A stretch of DNA of 59,212 bases from Deltaproteobacteria bacterium (GTDB lineage: Bacteria > Myxococcota > Myxococcia > Myxococcales > 40CM-4-68-19), in the NCBI GenBank assembly GCA_005879315.1, contig VBLC01000052.1, forward strand, positions 1 through 59,212. The letters are read 5' to 3'. Within the stretch, counting starts at the first letter, position 1, and each line of letters starts with the position of its first letter. Of this stretch, positions 50,126 to 59,106 are shown piece after piece. The notes under the pieces are model-generated. The model had not been told where the DNA came from. It saw only the letters and a list, made by a program, of their open reading frames with translations, and ran no database searches. The position numbers were made by a program, and so were the translations under genes.

Positions 50126-51032
50126 GAATCTCGCCCAGGTCCTTGGCGGCGATCACATTTGCGTGAGCGGCGCGAGCCTCCTCGGCGACGATTTCGGCGT
50201 CGACGCTGGGAGAGAAGTGGGTGAGGACGAGCGCTGCCGCTTCGGCCTCGGCGGCGATCCGCGCTGCTTCCAGGCCCGTCGAATGGCCGCGGGCGCGGGC
50301 CAGGTCGGCGCGGCCCTGCTCGTAGGTCGACTCGTGCACGAGCGCATCGACGCCGCGGCCGAGCTCGACGGCGGCAGGACAAGGGACGGTGTCGAGGACA
50401 TAGGCCATCGAGGCCCCGCGCCGCTTCGGACCGACCAGGCCTTCCGGCCCGACGACGCGGCCGTCGGGCAGCGTGACGGCGCGGCCCGCCTTCAGGTCGG
50501 CGAGCAGCGGCCCGCGCGGCACGCCGATCGCGTCGGCAGCGGCGACGTCGAGAGTGCCCGGTCGATCGGGCAGCGCCACCCGATACCCATAGGTCGGCAC
50601 GCGGTGCGCGAGCGGCCGGCTCTCGATGAGAAAGGGCGAGCCTTCGAGCCGCACCTCGCCTCCTGGACCGCGCTGCTCGACGACGCGCACTTCCATGTCG
50701 CCGACGCCGAGCGCTCCCGCCCGCTCCAGCGACTTGAGCAGCGCGGCGATCCCCTCCGGGCCGGCCACGACGAGCGGCCTTTCGCGGCCCTCCAGCCCCA
50801 GCGTGCCGAGCAGCCCGGGCAGGCCATTGAAGTGATCGCCGTGCAGGTGAGTGATCAGCACCGCATCGAGCCGCGAGAGCGAGAGTCCGGCGCGCAGCGC
50901 CGAAAGCTGTGCTCCCTCGCCGCAGTCGCACAAGACCCAGCCGCCCTCGCTGGCGGCGGCGAGCGCCGAGGCTCCGCGCACCAGCGTGGGGCGGCCCGCC
51001 GAGGTGCCGAGCGGAACGATGCGGAGCTTCAC
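50100..51032 (-). CDS. rnz: Ribonuclease Z
   Basis: A 310-residue metallo-beta-lactamase fold endonuclease maturing tRNA 3' ends. The zinc motif HxHxDH is in 'ITHLHGDHFNGLPG'. Further metal ligands are in 'HESTYEQ' and 'LTHFSP'. Start is GTG at 51032, overlapping the TreZ stop (GTGA). tRNAs without encoded CCA, as at 32709, need such an enzyme. Confidence 0.92.
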   Translation of the reverse strand: MKLRIVPLGTSAGRPTLVRGASALAAASEGGWVLCDCGEGAQLSALRAGLSLSRLDAVLITHLHGDHFNGLPGLLGTLGLEGRERPLVVAGPEGIAALLKSLERAGALGVGDMEVRVVEQRGPGGEVRLEGSPFLIESRPLAHRVPTYGYRVALPDRPGTLDVAAADAIGVPRGPLLADLKAGRAVTLPDGRVVGPEGLVGPKRRGASMAYVLDTVPCPAAVELGRGVDALVHESTYEQGRADLARARGHSTGLEAARIAAEAEAAALVLTHFSPSVDAEIVAEEARAAHANVIAAKDLGEILSEAPSSA

Positions 51033-52735
51033 GCCCGCTCCAGCACGATGGCGTGATGGCCTTCTCCGCGCAGCTTGCCGCCCTCGAGGCGCGCCTGGCC
51101 GGAGTCGAGCAGGATGCGCCAGCGGCCGGAGGGCACGTCCGCAACGAATGCGCTTTGCGAAAAGGAGGCGACGAGCAGGATGTCGCGCCGCCGCAGAAAG
51201 AGGATGCGGCCCTCCAACCAGGTCCGCAGCGACGAGCGCGCATCGTCCTGCAGCGAAGGGTGCGCGCGCCGCAGGTCGAGCAGGGCGCGGTGCCAGGCCA
51301 GCGCCGCCGGGTCCTTGCGCGAACGATCGAGCTTGCAGCGCAGAAAGGTCTCCGGCGACTGCGGGTCGGGCACTTCGCCCTGCCAGGCAAAGGCCTTGAA
51401 TTCCTCGCGGCGCCCTCTGCTCACCGCCTCGGCCAGCTTCTGGTCGCCGTGGCTGGTGAAATAGAGGAACGGCTCCTTCGCCGCCCACTCCTCGCCCTGG
51501 AAGTAGAGCGGCAAGGCAGGCTGCAGGGCGATGATCGCCGCCGCGACCCGCAGCCCGCCGATGTCGGTCAGCGCCGCCAGCCGCTCGCCGCGCGCGCGAT
51601 TGCCGATCTGGTCATGGTTCTGCGCGCAGACGACGAAGCGGCGGCCGGGAAGGTGCGCAGCGGGCTTGCCGTGCTTGCGCCCGAAGCTGGGCTTGAACTG
51701 GCCCTCATAGAACCAGCCGCGCGAGAGCGCCGCGACCATGGCTTCCATCGGCCTCTGGTAATCCTGGTAGTAGCCCTGCGACTCGCCGGTGAGCGCGACG
51801 TGAAGCGCGTGGTGCAGATCGTCGGCCCAGCAGGCGTCGATGCCGTAGCTGTCGACGAGCGCGGGATCGTTGAAGTCGCTCTCGGCGACGACCAGCCCGC
51901 CCTCCTCGTGCACCCCCTCGGCGATCTCCTGGAGGATGTGCCGCGTCGATTCATCGACGATGCCGTGCACCGCATCGAGCCGCAGCCCGTCGAACCACGC
52001 CGACCAGCGCAGCGCGTTCTCGAGGAAATAGCGGCGTACGGGCGCGAGCGAGAAGTCGATGGCGTCGCCCCACGGCGTCTTGTGGCGCGAGGTGAAGTAG
52101 GGGCCAAATTCGCCCAGGTAATTCCCCTCGGGGCCGAGGTGGTTGTAGACGACGTCGAGAAAGGCGGAGAGGCCCGCGCCGTGCGCCGCATCGACCAGCC
52201 GCGCGAGCCCGGCAGGTCCGCCATAGTCGGCGTGCGCGGCGAACGGCGCGACGCCGTCGTAGCCCCAGTTGCGCGACCCGGGGAAGGCCGCGACCGGCAT
52301 CACCTCGACGGCGCTGTATCCAGCCTCGGCCATCTCGGGCATGAATCGCGCGGCGCCGTCGGCCGTGCCCTCCGACGAGAAAGTGCCGAGGTGGATCTCG
52401 CAGAAGATCAATTTCTCCAGCGGCACGCCCGCGCGGCCGCTGCGGGGCGCGATCGCCGGGAGATCCACCACCTCGCTCGGCCCATGCACGCCGAGGGGTT
52501 GCAGGAGCGAGGCGGGGTCGGGGCGCGCGCGCCCGTCGGGGAAGCGATAGAAGTATCGAGCGCCGGCCCGCACGCCCTCCACGCGCGCCGTGAAATAGCC
52601 GTCGCCCTCGGCGCGCAGCGCAGCCGTCGCGCCGCCCTCGATGCTCACCGACAGCGCACGAGCGCGCGGCGCCCAGACGCGAAAGTGCGTCCCGCTCGCA
52701 TCGGAAACCGCGCCCAGCCAGGGCTTCCAGACCAT
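51029..52735 (-). CDS. treZ: Malto-oligosyltrehalose trehalohydrolase
   Basis: A 568-residue GH13 enzyme releasing trehalose from maltooligosyltrehalose. An N-terminal CBM48-like domain ('FRVWAPRARALSVSIEGG') precedes the barrel with 'GYDGVAPFAAHADYGGP', 'LDVVYNHLGPEGNYL', catalytic Asp in 'DGLRLDAVHGIVD', Glu in 'VVAESDFND' and Asp in 'WADDLHHALH'. Its usual partner TreY is absent here. Linked by GTGA to rnz, and 37 bp after the AgmX-like gene. Confidence 0.92.
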   Translation of the reverse strand: MVWKPWLGAVSDASGTHFRVWAPRARALSVSIEGGATAALRAEGDGYFTARVEGVRAGARYFYRFPDGRARPDPASLLQPLGVHGPSEVVDLPAIAPRSGRAGVPLEKLIFCEIHLGTFSSEGTADGAARFMPEMAEAGYSAVEVMPVAAFPGSRNWGYDGVAPFAAHADYGGPAGLARLVDAAHGAGLSAFLDVVYNHLGPEGNYLGEFGPYFTSRHKTPWGDAIDFSLAPVRRYFLENALRWSAWFDGLRLDAVHGIVDESTRHILQEIAEGVHEEGGLVVAESDFNDPALVDSYGIDACWADDLHHALHVALTGESQGYYQDYQRPMEAMVAALSRGWFYEGQFKPSFGRKHGKPAAHLPGRRFVVCAQNHDQIGNRARGERLAALTDIGGLRVAAAIIALQPALPLYFQGEEWAAKEPFLYFTSHGDQKLAEAVSRGRREEFKAFAWQGEVPDPQSPETFLRCKLDRSRKDPAALAWHRALLDLRRAHPSLQDDARSSLRTWLEGRILFLRRRDILLVASFSQSAFVADVPSGRWRILLDSGQARLEGGKLRGEGHHAIVLERA

Positions 52736-52772
52736 GTCGGGACGCTAAGGCTTGCGGCGAAGCCTGACCAGA

Positions 52773-53252
52773 TCAGTGCCCTGTCTGCGGCTCGAACTTG
52801 AACGGATACGAGACGCGCAGCTTGCCGCCCGAGGCAGGCTTCTGGAATTCCCACTGCCGCACGGCCTTGACAACGCAGAGGAGGAGCTGCGGATCCTGGA
52901 TGCCGTCCGCCGTCGCGCCGATCACCTTCCCGCTCGGCCCGATGTCGAACCGCGCCACAAGCTTGCCCTGCAGCGTGGGCCGCTCGCGCAACCGGCCGGC
53001 GTAGCAGTCCTGGATGGTGGCGCTCTTCTCGCGGATGTGCTCGCCGATGATGCGCCGCTCGTCGCCCACCGGCGCCGGAGGGGGCGGCTCGTTGACCTCC
53101 TCCTCGATGATCATCGAAGCCGCCTTCACCTTGGTGGCGCCATCTCCACCTGCTCCTCCCTGGGGCGGCGAGGTCTGGGGCGGGCTGTCGGCCGCGGCAG
53201 CGGCGCTGGCGAGAAGCAGGGCGATGAGAGTGAGAGTTCGCACGGGAGTCAC
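52773..53252 (-). CDS. AgmX/PglI C-terminal-domain protein
   Basis: A 159-residue secreted protein with a signal peptide ('LTLIALLLASAAAAADS') and a Pro-rich linker. The C-terminal domain ('REKSATIQDCYAGRLRERPTLQGKLVARFDIGPSGKVIGATADG') is TonB-like, in the AgmX/PglI family named for Myxococcus adventurous gliding. It overlaps pilT's TGA as ATGA. Cys in 'IQDCYAGRL' and 'LLLCVVKAV' could pair in the periplasm. Confidence 0.85.
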   Translation of the reverse strand: MTPVRTLTLIALLLASAAAAADSPPQTSPPQGGAGGDGATKVKAASMIIEEEVNEPPPPAPVGDERRIIGEHIREKSATIQDCYAGRLRERPTLQGKLVARFDIGPSGKVIGATADGIQDPQLLLCVVKAVRQWEFQKPASGGKLRVSYPFKFEPQTGH

Positions 53253-54325
53253 TCGAAGGAGAGGGCGCGTTCGAAGTCGCTCGGGTTGGAGGCTGCCGAC
53301 TTGGCCACATCCAGCGTGATGGTCCCTGCGCGGTACAGCTCTGAGAGGTGCTGATCGAAGCTCTGCGTCCCGTACACGTCGCGGTTCTTCGACAGGTAGT
53401 CGGTGATCTCATGCGTGCGCTCGGGGTCGACGATGTATTCCCGGATGGCGTCGGTCGAGACCATGACCTCGGCGGCGACCACGCGCCCCTTGCCCTGCGC
53501 CTTGGGGAGCAGCCGCTGGCTGATGGTGCCTTTGAGATTTTCGGCGAGCCGATGCCGCAGCGGCTCCTGCGCATCTGCGGGAAAGGCGTCGCAGAGCCGC
53601 CCGATGGTCCTGGCAGCATCGGTCGTGTGCACGGTGGAGAGGACGAGGTGTCCGGTCTCGGCCGCCTTGAGCGCGATCTCGATGGTCTCCGTGTCGCGCA
53701 TCTCGCCGACCAGGATGACGTCGGGGTCCTGCCGCAGCGCCGCCCGCAGGGCCTGGGCGAAATTGCCGGTGTCGGGTCCGATCTCGCGCTGCGTGATGCG
53801 CGAGAGCTTGTCCTCGTGGAGGAACTCGATCGGGTCCTCGATGGTGAGGATGTGCGCCCGCGTCGTCTCGTTGATCTGCCGGACGATGGCCGCCAGCGTC
53901 GAAGACTTGCCCGATCCGGTCACGCCGGTCACCAGCACGAGGCCGCGCTCGTACTCGGCCATCGTCTTCACCACCGGCGGCAGGCCGAGGGAGTCCACCG
54001 TCGGCACGCCGAAGGGAATGGCGCGCAGAACGAGGGCGAAGTTTCCCTTCTGGCGGAAGATGCTGACGCGGAAGCGGCCCACCTCGTCGACGGCGTAGCT
54101 GGTGTCCCAGTCGCGCAGGTCGTGGATGTCGCCCTTCCAGCGCGCGCTCGAGAGGACGAACTGGGTGATGGCCTGCGTGTCGTCGGGCGCCAGCGCCGGC
54201 ACCTTCACCGGGAGGAGCGATCCGCTGATGCGCAGCGCGGGCGGCGCGCCCGCCTTCAAATGGATGTCGGAGGCGCCGTTCTTCACGGCGGCGGCGAGGA
54301 GCTGGTTGAAGGTCCGCTGCTCCAT
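53249..54325 (-). CDS. pilT: PilT/PilU-family retraction ATPase
   Basis: A 358-residue hexameric ATPase driving pilus retraction. 'GASDIHLKAGAPPALRISGSL' at the N-terminus, Walker A 'GVTGSGKSS', Asp box 'ILTIEDPIEFLH', Walker B 'DPDVILVGEMRD', His box 'STVHTTDAARTIGRL'. Whether PilT or PilU is not clear. It abuts the stop of the cNMP-like gene and is coupled to the AgmX-like gene. No pilB or pilA-type genes are adjacent. Confidence 0.93.
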   Translation of the reverse strand: MEQRTFNQLLAAAVKNGASDIHLKAGAPPALRISGSLLPVKVPALAPDDTQAITQFVLSSARWKGDIHDLRDWDTSYAVDEVGRFRVSIFRQKGNFALVLRAIPFGVPTVDSLGLPPVVKTMAEYERGLVLVTGVTGSGKSSTLAAIVRQINETTRAHILTIEDPIEFLHEDKLSRITQREIGPDTGNFAQALRAALRQDPDVILVGEMRDTETIEIALKAAETGHLVLSTVHTTDAARTIGRLCDAFPADAQEPLRHRLAENLKGTISQRLLPKAQGKGRVVAAEVMVSTDAIREYIVDPERTHEITDYLSKNRDVYGTQSFDQHLSELYRAGTITLDVAKSAASNPSDFERALSFE

Positions 54326-54808
54326 CTACGCTCCCGCCCCAGCCAGCTTCTGGTTGGCCCGGCGCAGCCGCTCGGAGAGCGCCGAGCAGAAGCAGCGGTA
54401 GACCTTGATGGCGAGCTTGTCGTTGGAGGCGACCAGCTTTTCGAAATCCTTGCGGGGAATGACCAGGAGCTCGACGTCTCCTTTGGCGACCACGTCGGCG
54501 GAAGCGAGGTGGTCGTCGACCAGGCTCATCTCGCCGAACAGCTCTCCCTGCGCGAGCGCGGCCAGCTCCTTCTCCACGCCGCTGACCGGGTCTCGGCGGC
54601 GGACGGTGGCGGTGCCCTGCTTGAGGATGTAGAGGGCTTGCCCGAGCGAGTCCTGCTGGAGGAGGACGCTGCCGTCCTTCTTGCGCTCGATCTTGCAGAT
54701 CTCCGACAGCGCCATGGTCTCGGCGAAGCCGAGCGTGCGGAAGAGAGGCACCCGCTGCAACAGATCGACGCCGGGGGTGACCGGCAGGTCGATGCTGATC
54801 TCGTCCAC
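54326..54808 (-). CDS. Cyclic-nucleotide-binding-like domain protein
   Basis: A 160-residue stand-alone cNMP-type beta-roll. 'FGEMSLVDDHLASADVVA' retains FGE and the acidic cap but has Ala where the phosphate-binding Arg of 'RSA' is expected. So it probably does not bind cAMP in the usual way. No DNA-binding domain follows. First gene of the pilT operon, so it may be a regulatory subunit of PilT. Start is ATG at 54808. Confidence 0.87.
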   Translation of the reverse strand: MDEISIDLPVTPGVDLLQRVPLFRTLGFAETMALSEICKIERKKDGSVLLQQDSLGQALYILKQGTATVRRRDPVSGVEKELAALAQGELFGEMSLVDDHLASADVVAKGDVELLVIPRKDFEKLVASNDKLAIKVYRCFCSALSERLRRANQKLAGAGA

Positions 54809-54836
54809 TGCGCCTCTCCTGAGCGGGTCCGCGTCG

Positions 54837-54866
54837 AGCGTAGAGGGATCCAGCGGCCGTGGTCAA
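54837..54866 (-). promoter_or_regulatory. Possible promoter of the pilT operon
   Basis: Minus strand TTGACC (54861-54866) and TACGCT (54837-54842), 18 bp apart; transcription would start about 20 nt before the ATG. Modest match. Confidence 0.5.
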
Positions 54867-54944
54867 TTTTGCACCCCGCGCACTTCTGCTGAAAGGTGGT
54901 ACAGGCGGAATGCGCCGGGCCGCCGCGCGGGTTAGTCTGGCAGG

Positions 54945-56093
54945 ATGCGCCGCGCCCGCTTCTACATTTTCATTCTCGCGCTCACGCTCTTGCCGCAGCT
55001 GCTCGCTGCGACCGACCTCGTCCGCTGGCTGGCGCGCGAAGGGCAGCTTGCCCTCGGCCTCTCGGTTCCCGGCGTTCTCCTCCTCTTGAACCTGCCGATG
55101 GTGGGCGAGGTGCTTCGCCGCAAGAAGAAGGCGCAGCTGCCGCGTTTTCTCGCGGCGCTGGTGCAGACGCCGTGGACTGCCTTCTGGCTGGGCAGTCTTT
55201 TCTATGCGCCGCTGACCGCGGTCTGGACGCTCGTCCATCTCGGTCCGGCGCCGATGCCGGTGCTGCTCGCGCTGGCGCCCTTTGCGCTGGCGCTCTACGG
55301 CTGCCTCTTCGGCTCGCGCCTCCTGGCGCGCGAGCGCGTCACCATTCCCGTCGCGGGCCTGCCGCCGGGTTGGCACGGGGCCCGCATCGTGCAGCTCTCC
55401 GACCTGCACGCCGGCCGCCACGTGACCGAGCAGCGGCTGCGGCGCATCGCCCGCCGCGCGGCGCGCCTCAAGCCGGATCTCCTGGTGGTCACGGGCGACA
55501 TCGTGCACAACTCGCCCGCCTTCGCGCGGCAGGCGGCGGAGGCCATCGCCTCCATTCCGAGCCGCTACGGCACCTTCGCATGTCTGGGCAACCACGACTT
55601 CTGGGCAGGGCCCGATGCAGTCGACGCCGAGCTGACGCGCGCTGGAATCCAGGTGCTGCGCAACCGGGGCGTGCTGCTCGAGCGCGGCGGAGATGGACTC
55701 TGGCTGTGCGGCGTGGACGATCCCTGGCTCGGCCGCTTCGACTTGCGGGCCGCGCTGCGCGGCCGGCCCGAGGGGACCGCGACCGTGCTGCTCTCCCACC
55801 AGCCCAACACCTGGCGGCGCGCGCAGGAGCTGGGCGTAGAGCTGCAGCTCTCCGGACACACCCACGGCGGGCAAGTGGCGCTCTTGTGGCTGCACCGGAG
55901 CTTGTCCTTCGCGCGGTTGATCACGCCCTTCGTGGCGGGGCTCTATCGGGCGGGCTCGAGCTACCTCTACGTCAACCGCGGCGCCGGCTCGGTGATGCCG
56001 ATGGTCCGCCTCGGCGCCCGCCCGGAAGTGACGGAGCTGACGCTCGTTCCGCCCGAGTCGGCCGAGGCTGTCGTCGCCGAGGTCACCTCGTAG
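54945..56093 (+). CDS. Membrane-bound metallophosphoesterase
   Basis: A 382-residue protein with four N-terminal membrane helices (about 7-130) then a calcineurin-like phosphoesterase. Metal motifs: 'SDLHAG', 'VTGDIVHN', 'GNHDFW', 'LSHQP', 'SGHTHGGQ'. It resembles YkuE/LpxH-like enzymes. Substrate unknown, possibly a phospholipid or nucleotide-linked precursor. Confidence 0.9.
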   Translation: MRRARFYIFILALTLLPQLLAATDLVRWLAREGQLALGLSVPGVLLLLNLPMVGEVLRRKKKAQLPRFLAALVQTPWTAFWLGSLFYAPLTAVWTLVHLGPAPMPVLLALAPFALALYGCLFGSRLLARERVTIPVAGLPPGWHGARIVQLSDLHAGRHVTEQRLRRIARRAARLKPDLLVVTGDIVHNSPAFARQAAEAIASIPSRYGTFACLGNHDFWAGPDAVDAELTRAGIQVLRNRGVLLERGGDGLWLCGVDDPWLGRFDLRAALRGRPEGTATVLLSHQPNTWRRAQELGVELQLSGHTHGGQVALLWLHRSLSFARLITPFVAGLYRAGSSYLYVNRGAGSVMPMVRLGARPEVTELTLVPPESAEAVVAEVTS

Positions 56094-56144
56094 CGTCGCG
56101 CGCGTCGCCGCTTCACGGCGGAAGCTCGAGGATCAGAGGAAAGC

Positions 56145-57458
56145 ATGCGCATTCGCCTTTACCAGCCGACCGGGGCCGAGGAGTTGCTCCTGCGGATGGA
56201 GCCGTCGGCGCGCGACGAGCTGGCGCGCGAGGCGCAGCGGCGCGCCTCGGCCCTGGGGCTGATGCGGGGCCCGCAGCCCATTCCGCTGGTGTTCTCTCCT
56301 GTCGCTCTTCCGCGCGCTGAGCTCTCCGCGCTCGGCCGCGCGGCGCGCCTCGTCACCGGCGCCCTGGTCAAGGTGGCGCGCGAGGTGATCGAGCGCCGCC
56401 CCGAGAAGGGGCGCCGGCTCTTCCAGCACCTGGCTCCGCTCGAGCAGGAGGCGCTGCGCACCCGCTGGCGCGAGGCCGAGGAGCTGCTCCATTCGCGGAT
56501 CGACTGGTTCGTCGACGCCCAAGGCGCCGTGCGCGCGCTCGAGGTGAACGCCACCATTCCCGCCATGCAGGTCTACTCCGACGCCGCGGCGCGCGGCTGG
56601 ACGGAGGCGCTGCGGCCCGGCCGCCTCGGAGCGCTGGAGCGCAACCAGAGCAACGCTGCCTGGCTCGTCGATGCCCTGCTCAGCGCCGCCCGGCGCCGGG
56701 CGCAGCCGATCAAAGTGCAGCTGCTGCACCGCGAGGGGGATCCGCAGCTGAGCGAGCTCTCCGTGCTCGCCGCGCTCCTGCACGCCCGCGGGATCGAAGC
56801 GCGCACCTGCACGCCGGCCGACGTCTCCCTCGACGGCGATCCCCACCGCGTGCTCTACCGCCACCTCTTCGCCCGCTACGTCGAGCCGGAGAGCCCGGTC
56901 GGCCGCGCTTTTCTCGACCCCGAAAAGCACGGCATCTGGAACCGCGTCGACGGCTGGCTGGAGACCAAAGGCCTCTTCGCCGAACTGTCGCTGCAGGCCC
57001 GGGCAGAATTTCTCTCGCCGGAGGAGCGCGCCGCCGTCGAGGACGTCGTCCCCTGGACGCGGCTCCTCGATGACCTCGACGACCGCGCGCTGGGCGACGG
57101 CGACCGTTTCGTCCTGAAGAAGTCGCACGACTATGGCGGCAAGAGCGTCGTCATCGGGCGCGAGGCCGGGCCGAGCGCTTTCCGCGCCGCGCTCGCCAGG
57201 GCGCGCCGCGACAAGCCCGCCACCTGGGTCGCGCAGGAGCTCGTCGACGCGCCGGCCACCGAACGCTTCCTCTGCGCGCAGGGGGGCGCGCGCCGTCTGC
57301 CGCTGCACCTCGACATCAGCACCTACGCCTCGCTCATCGAGGGCGTCCCCGAGGGCGGCAGCGTCTGCCGCGCGGCGCCGGGCCGGGTGGTCAACATCGT
57401 CGGCGGCGGCGGGGTGGCGCCGCTCTTCGCCGAGGACGTGCTCGACCAGCTGCTATAA
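56145..57458 (+). CDS. ATP-grasp-like protein (glutathionylspermidine-synthase type)
   Basis: A 437-residue protein with an ATP-grasp pattern: 'WFVDAQGAVRALEVNATIPAMQ' (metal/ligand residues) and 'FVLKKSHDYGGKSVVIGREAG' (nucleotide loop). The order fits the circularly permuted glutathionylspermidine-synthase-like group. It probably joins a carboxylate to an amine. Its TAA overlaps by 6 bp the convergent Cys-rich gene. Confidence 0.72.
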   Translation: MRIRLYQPTGAEELLLRMEPSARDELAREAQRRASALGLMRGPQPIPLVFSPVALPRAELSALGRAARLVTGALVKVAREVIERRPEKGRRLFQHLAPLEQEALRTRWREAEELLHSRIDWFVDAQGAVRALEVNATIPAMQVYSDAAARGWTEALRPGRLGALERNQSNAAWLVDALLSAARRRAQPIKVQLLHREGDPQLSELSVLAALLHARGIEARTCTPADVSLDGDPHRVLYRHLFARYVEPESPVGRAFLDPEKHGIWNRVDGWLETKGLFAELSLQARAEFLSPEERAAVEDVVPWTRLLDDLDDRALGDGDRFVLKKSHDYGGKSVVIGREAGPSAFRAALARARRDKPATWVAQELVDAPATERFLCAQGGARRLPLHLDISTYASLIEGVPEGGSVCRAAPGRVVNIVGGGGVAPLFAEDVLDQLL

Positions 57459-57725
57459 TTTTTCCTTGGCGCGGCGGGAGGCGATCTCCTCGAGAAAGCT
57501 GACCGCGAGGAAATGCCGCAAGAAGTCGATGCAGGGATAGTCGGGCGCTTTGCAGTACCGCTCGTGAAACTGGCAGAGCCGGCCGTGGCGGTCGCGGCAG
57601 AATTGATCGTACCCTCCCTCGTCGCAGGGATCGTCGATATGGGCGGCGACGCGGGCAGTGCGTTCGGGAGAAAGGAGATCGTCGTTGGCGGCGTCCTGCT
57701 GGGCAGTGAGCACCTTTTCCGCCAT
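57453..57725 (-). CDS. Small Cys-rich protein, unknown
   Basis: A 90-residue protein with five cysteines in about 30 residues ('PCDEGGYDQFCRDRHGRLCQFHERYCKAPDYPC'), flanked by helices. The spacing suggests a metal or Fe-S site, but I recognise no family. I start at the ATG at 57725, where GGAG lies 6 bp upstream. It is antisense between the ATP-grasp gene and ygfZ. The two divergent start codons are 35 bp apart. Confidence 0.65.
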   Translation of the reverse strand: MAEKVLTAQQDAANDDLLSPERTARVAAHIDDPCDEGGYDQFCRDRHGRLCQFHERYCKAPDYPCIDFLRHFLAVSFLEEIASRRAKEKL

Positions 57726-57760
57726 CGAGATCTCCAACCAGGGATGGGGAGTCTAACAGC

Positions 57761-58765
57761 ATGAGTTCGCAGGTCACGTTCAAGAGCACCGACGAGAAAG
57801 CGCCGCAGCCGGGCGAGCAGGTGGCCCCTGCGCCGCGGCTGGCGGAGGCGGCGCGCCCGGCGTACACCCCCAGCCATGGGAGGGCGCCGAGCGAGATGCC
57901 CCTGCCGCCGGTAGGGCTCGAGGACCTGGGGCCGGCCGCCGCGATCAGGGTCGTCGGTCCCGACCGCGAGAAGTGGCTGCAGGGGATGCAGAGCAATGAT
58001 CTGGGCGTTGCGCCGATCGGCGGCGCGGTGGCCGGCGTGTTTCTCAACGGCCGAGGGCGTCTCGTCGCCGACTGTCTGCTCTGGCGGCGCGCAGAGGAAG
58101 TCATCGTCACGACCGGCGAGGGACGTTTCGACGCGCTCTACGCGCATCTCGACAAGCTCCTCATCATGGAGGACTGCGAGATGTCGCGCGCCGATGGGCT
58201 GCGCCGGCTGCGCTTCTTCCCCGGCGAGGTCGCGCCGGCCGCGGTTCCGCCCCAGGTCGTGGGCAGCTGGCAGCCGCTCGGGCTCGAGCTGCTCTTGCCG
58301 GAAGCGGAAGCGCAAAGGCTGCTGGAGATTCTCCCCGATCGGCCACGGCCCGATCAGATCGAGGCGCTGCGCATCGCTCTCGGCGTTCCGGTCTGGGGAG
58401 CGGAGCTCGACGAGGAAACCACGCCCATCGAGGCGGGCCTCGATCGCATGCTTTCCTTCTCCAAGGGCTGCTACGTGGGCCAGGAAGTGGTGGCGATGGC
58501 GACCTATCGCGGGCGCGTCTCGTGGAACCTGGCGCGGCTGGAAGTCGCCGGCGCTGCGCCGGCCCCCGGCACGCGGCTGGACGCGCGTTCGCCGAAAAGC
58601 CGCGTGACCTCTTCCACGCAGGTCGGCGGTGTGGGAGTCTTCCTCGGCTACGTGCGCAAGGAATTGATCGCGCCGGGCTCGCAGGTGCCGCTCGAGGACG
58701 GACGTGCTGCGGAAGTCCTCGGCCTGCCCTACGGTTCGCAACCTGGTGCAGGAGTTTGCGCATGA
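57761..58765 (+). CDS. ygfZ: YgfZ/GcvT-like folate-dependent Fe-S protein
   Basis: A 334-residue tetrahydrofolate-binding protein assisting Fe-S enzyme repair. The signature Cys is in 'KGCYVGQEVV' and the N-terminal fold is typical ('GPDREKWLQGMQSNDL', 'FLNGRGRLVADCLLW'). The first 50 residues are a disordered, Pro/Ala-rich extension. GGGAG precedes the ATG at 57761. Its TGA overlaps the next ATG (ATGA). Confidence 0.93.
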   Translation: MSSQVTFKSTDEKAPQPGEQVAPAPRLAEAARPAYTPSHGRAPSEMPLPPVGLEDLGPAAAIRVVGPDREKWLQGMQSNDLGVAPIGGAVAGVFLNGRGRLVADCLLWRRAEEVIVTTGEGRFDALYAHLDKLLIMEDCEMSRADGLRRLRFFPGEVAPAAVPPQVVGSWQPLGLELLLPEAEAQRLLEILPDRPRPDQIEALRIALGVPVWGAELDEETTPIEAGLDRMLSFSKGCYVGQEVVAMATYRGRVSWNLARLEVAGAAPAPGTRLDARSPKSRVTSSTQVGGVGVFLGYVRKELIAPGSQVPLEDGRAAEVLGLPYGSQPGAGVCA

Positions 58766-59106
58766 AGATCCTCGCCGCCATCCACGATCTGATGTTCTCC
58801 TCCAAGGTCAACGCCGCCGCGAAAGGCCGCGCTGTCTCCTGGCTGCCCAGGGGGAGCAAAGTGGCCGAGCAGGTCGCGCGCGAAAAGCCGGACGTGCTGC
58901 TCATCGACCTCGCCGCGCCGCAGCTCGACGCGGTGAATGCGGTGAAGGAGATCAAGTCCGGCGAGGCGAAGGGCACGGTCGTGATCGGTTACGCCGATCA
59001 CACGCGCGCCGATCTCATCGAAGCCGCGCGCGCGGCCGGCTGCGATGAAGTCATGAGCAAAGGCGAGTTCGCCCGCCGCCTGCCGGAATTGCTCGACGGG
59101 ATTTAG
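58762..59106 (+). CDS. CheY-like pseudo-receiver
   Basis: A 114-residue receiver fold. 'MKILAAIHDLMFSSKVNAA' replaces the first acidic pair of true receivers with Ile-His-Asp, while an Asp remains in 'VLLIDLAAPQLD' and Lys in 'VMSKGEF'. Probably not phosphorylated normally. Coupled to ygfZ by ATGA, so they may act together. Confidence 0.8.
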   Translation: MKILAAIHDLMFSSKVNAAAKGRAVSWLPRGSKVAEQVAREKPDVLLIDLAAPQLDAVNAVKEIKSGEAKGTVVIGYADHTRADLIEAARAAGCDEVMSKGEFARRLPELLDGI

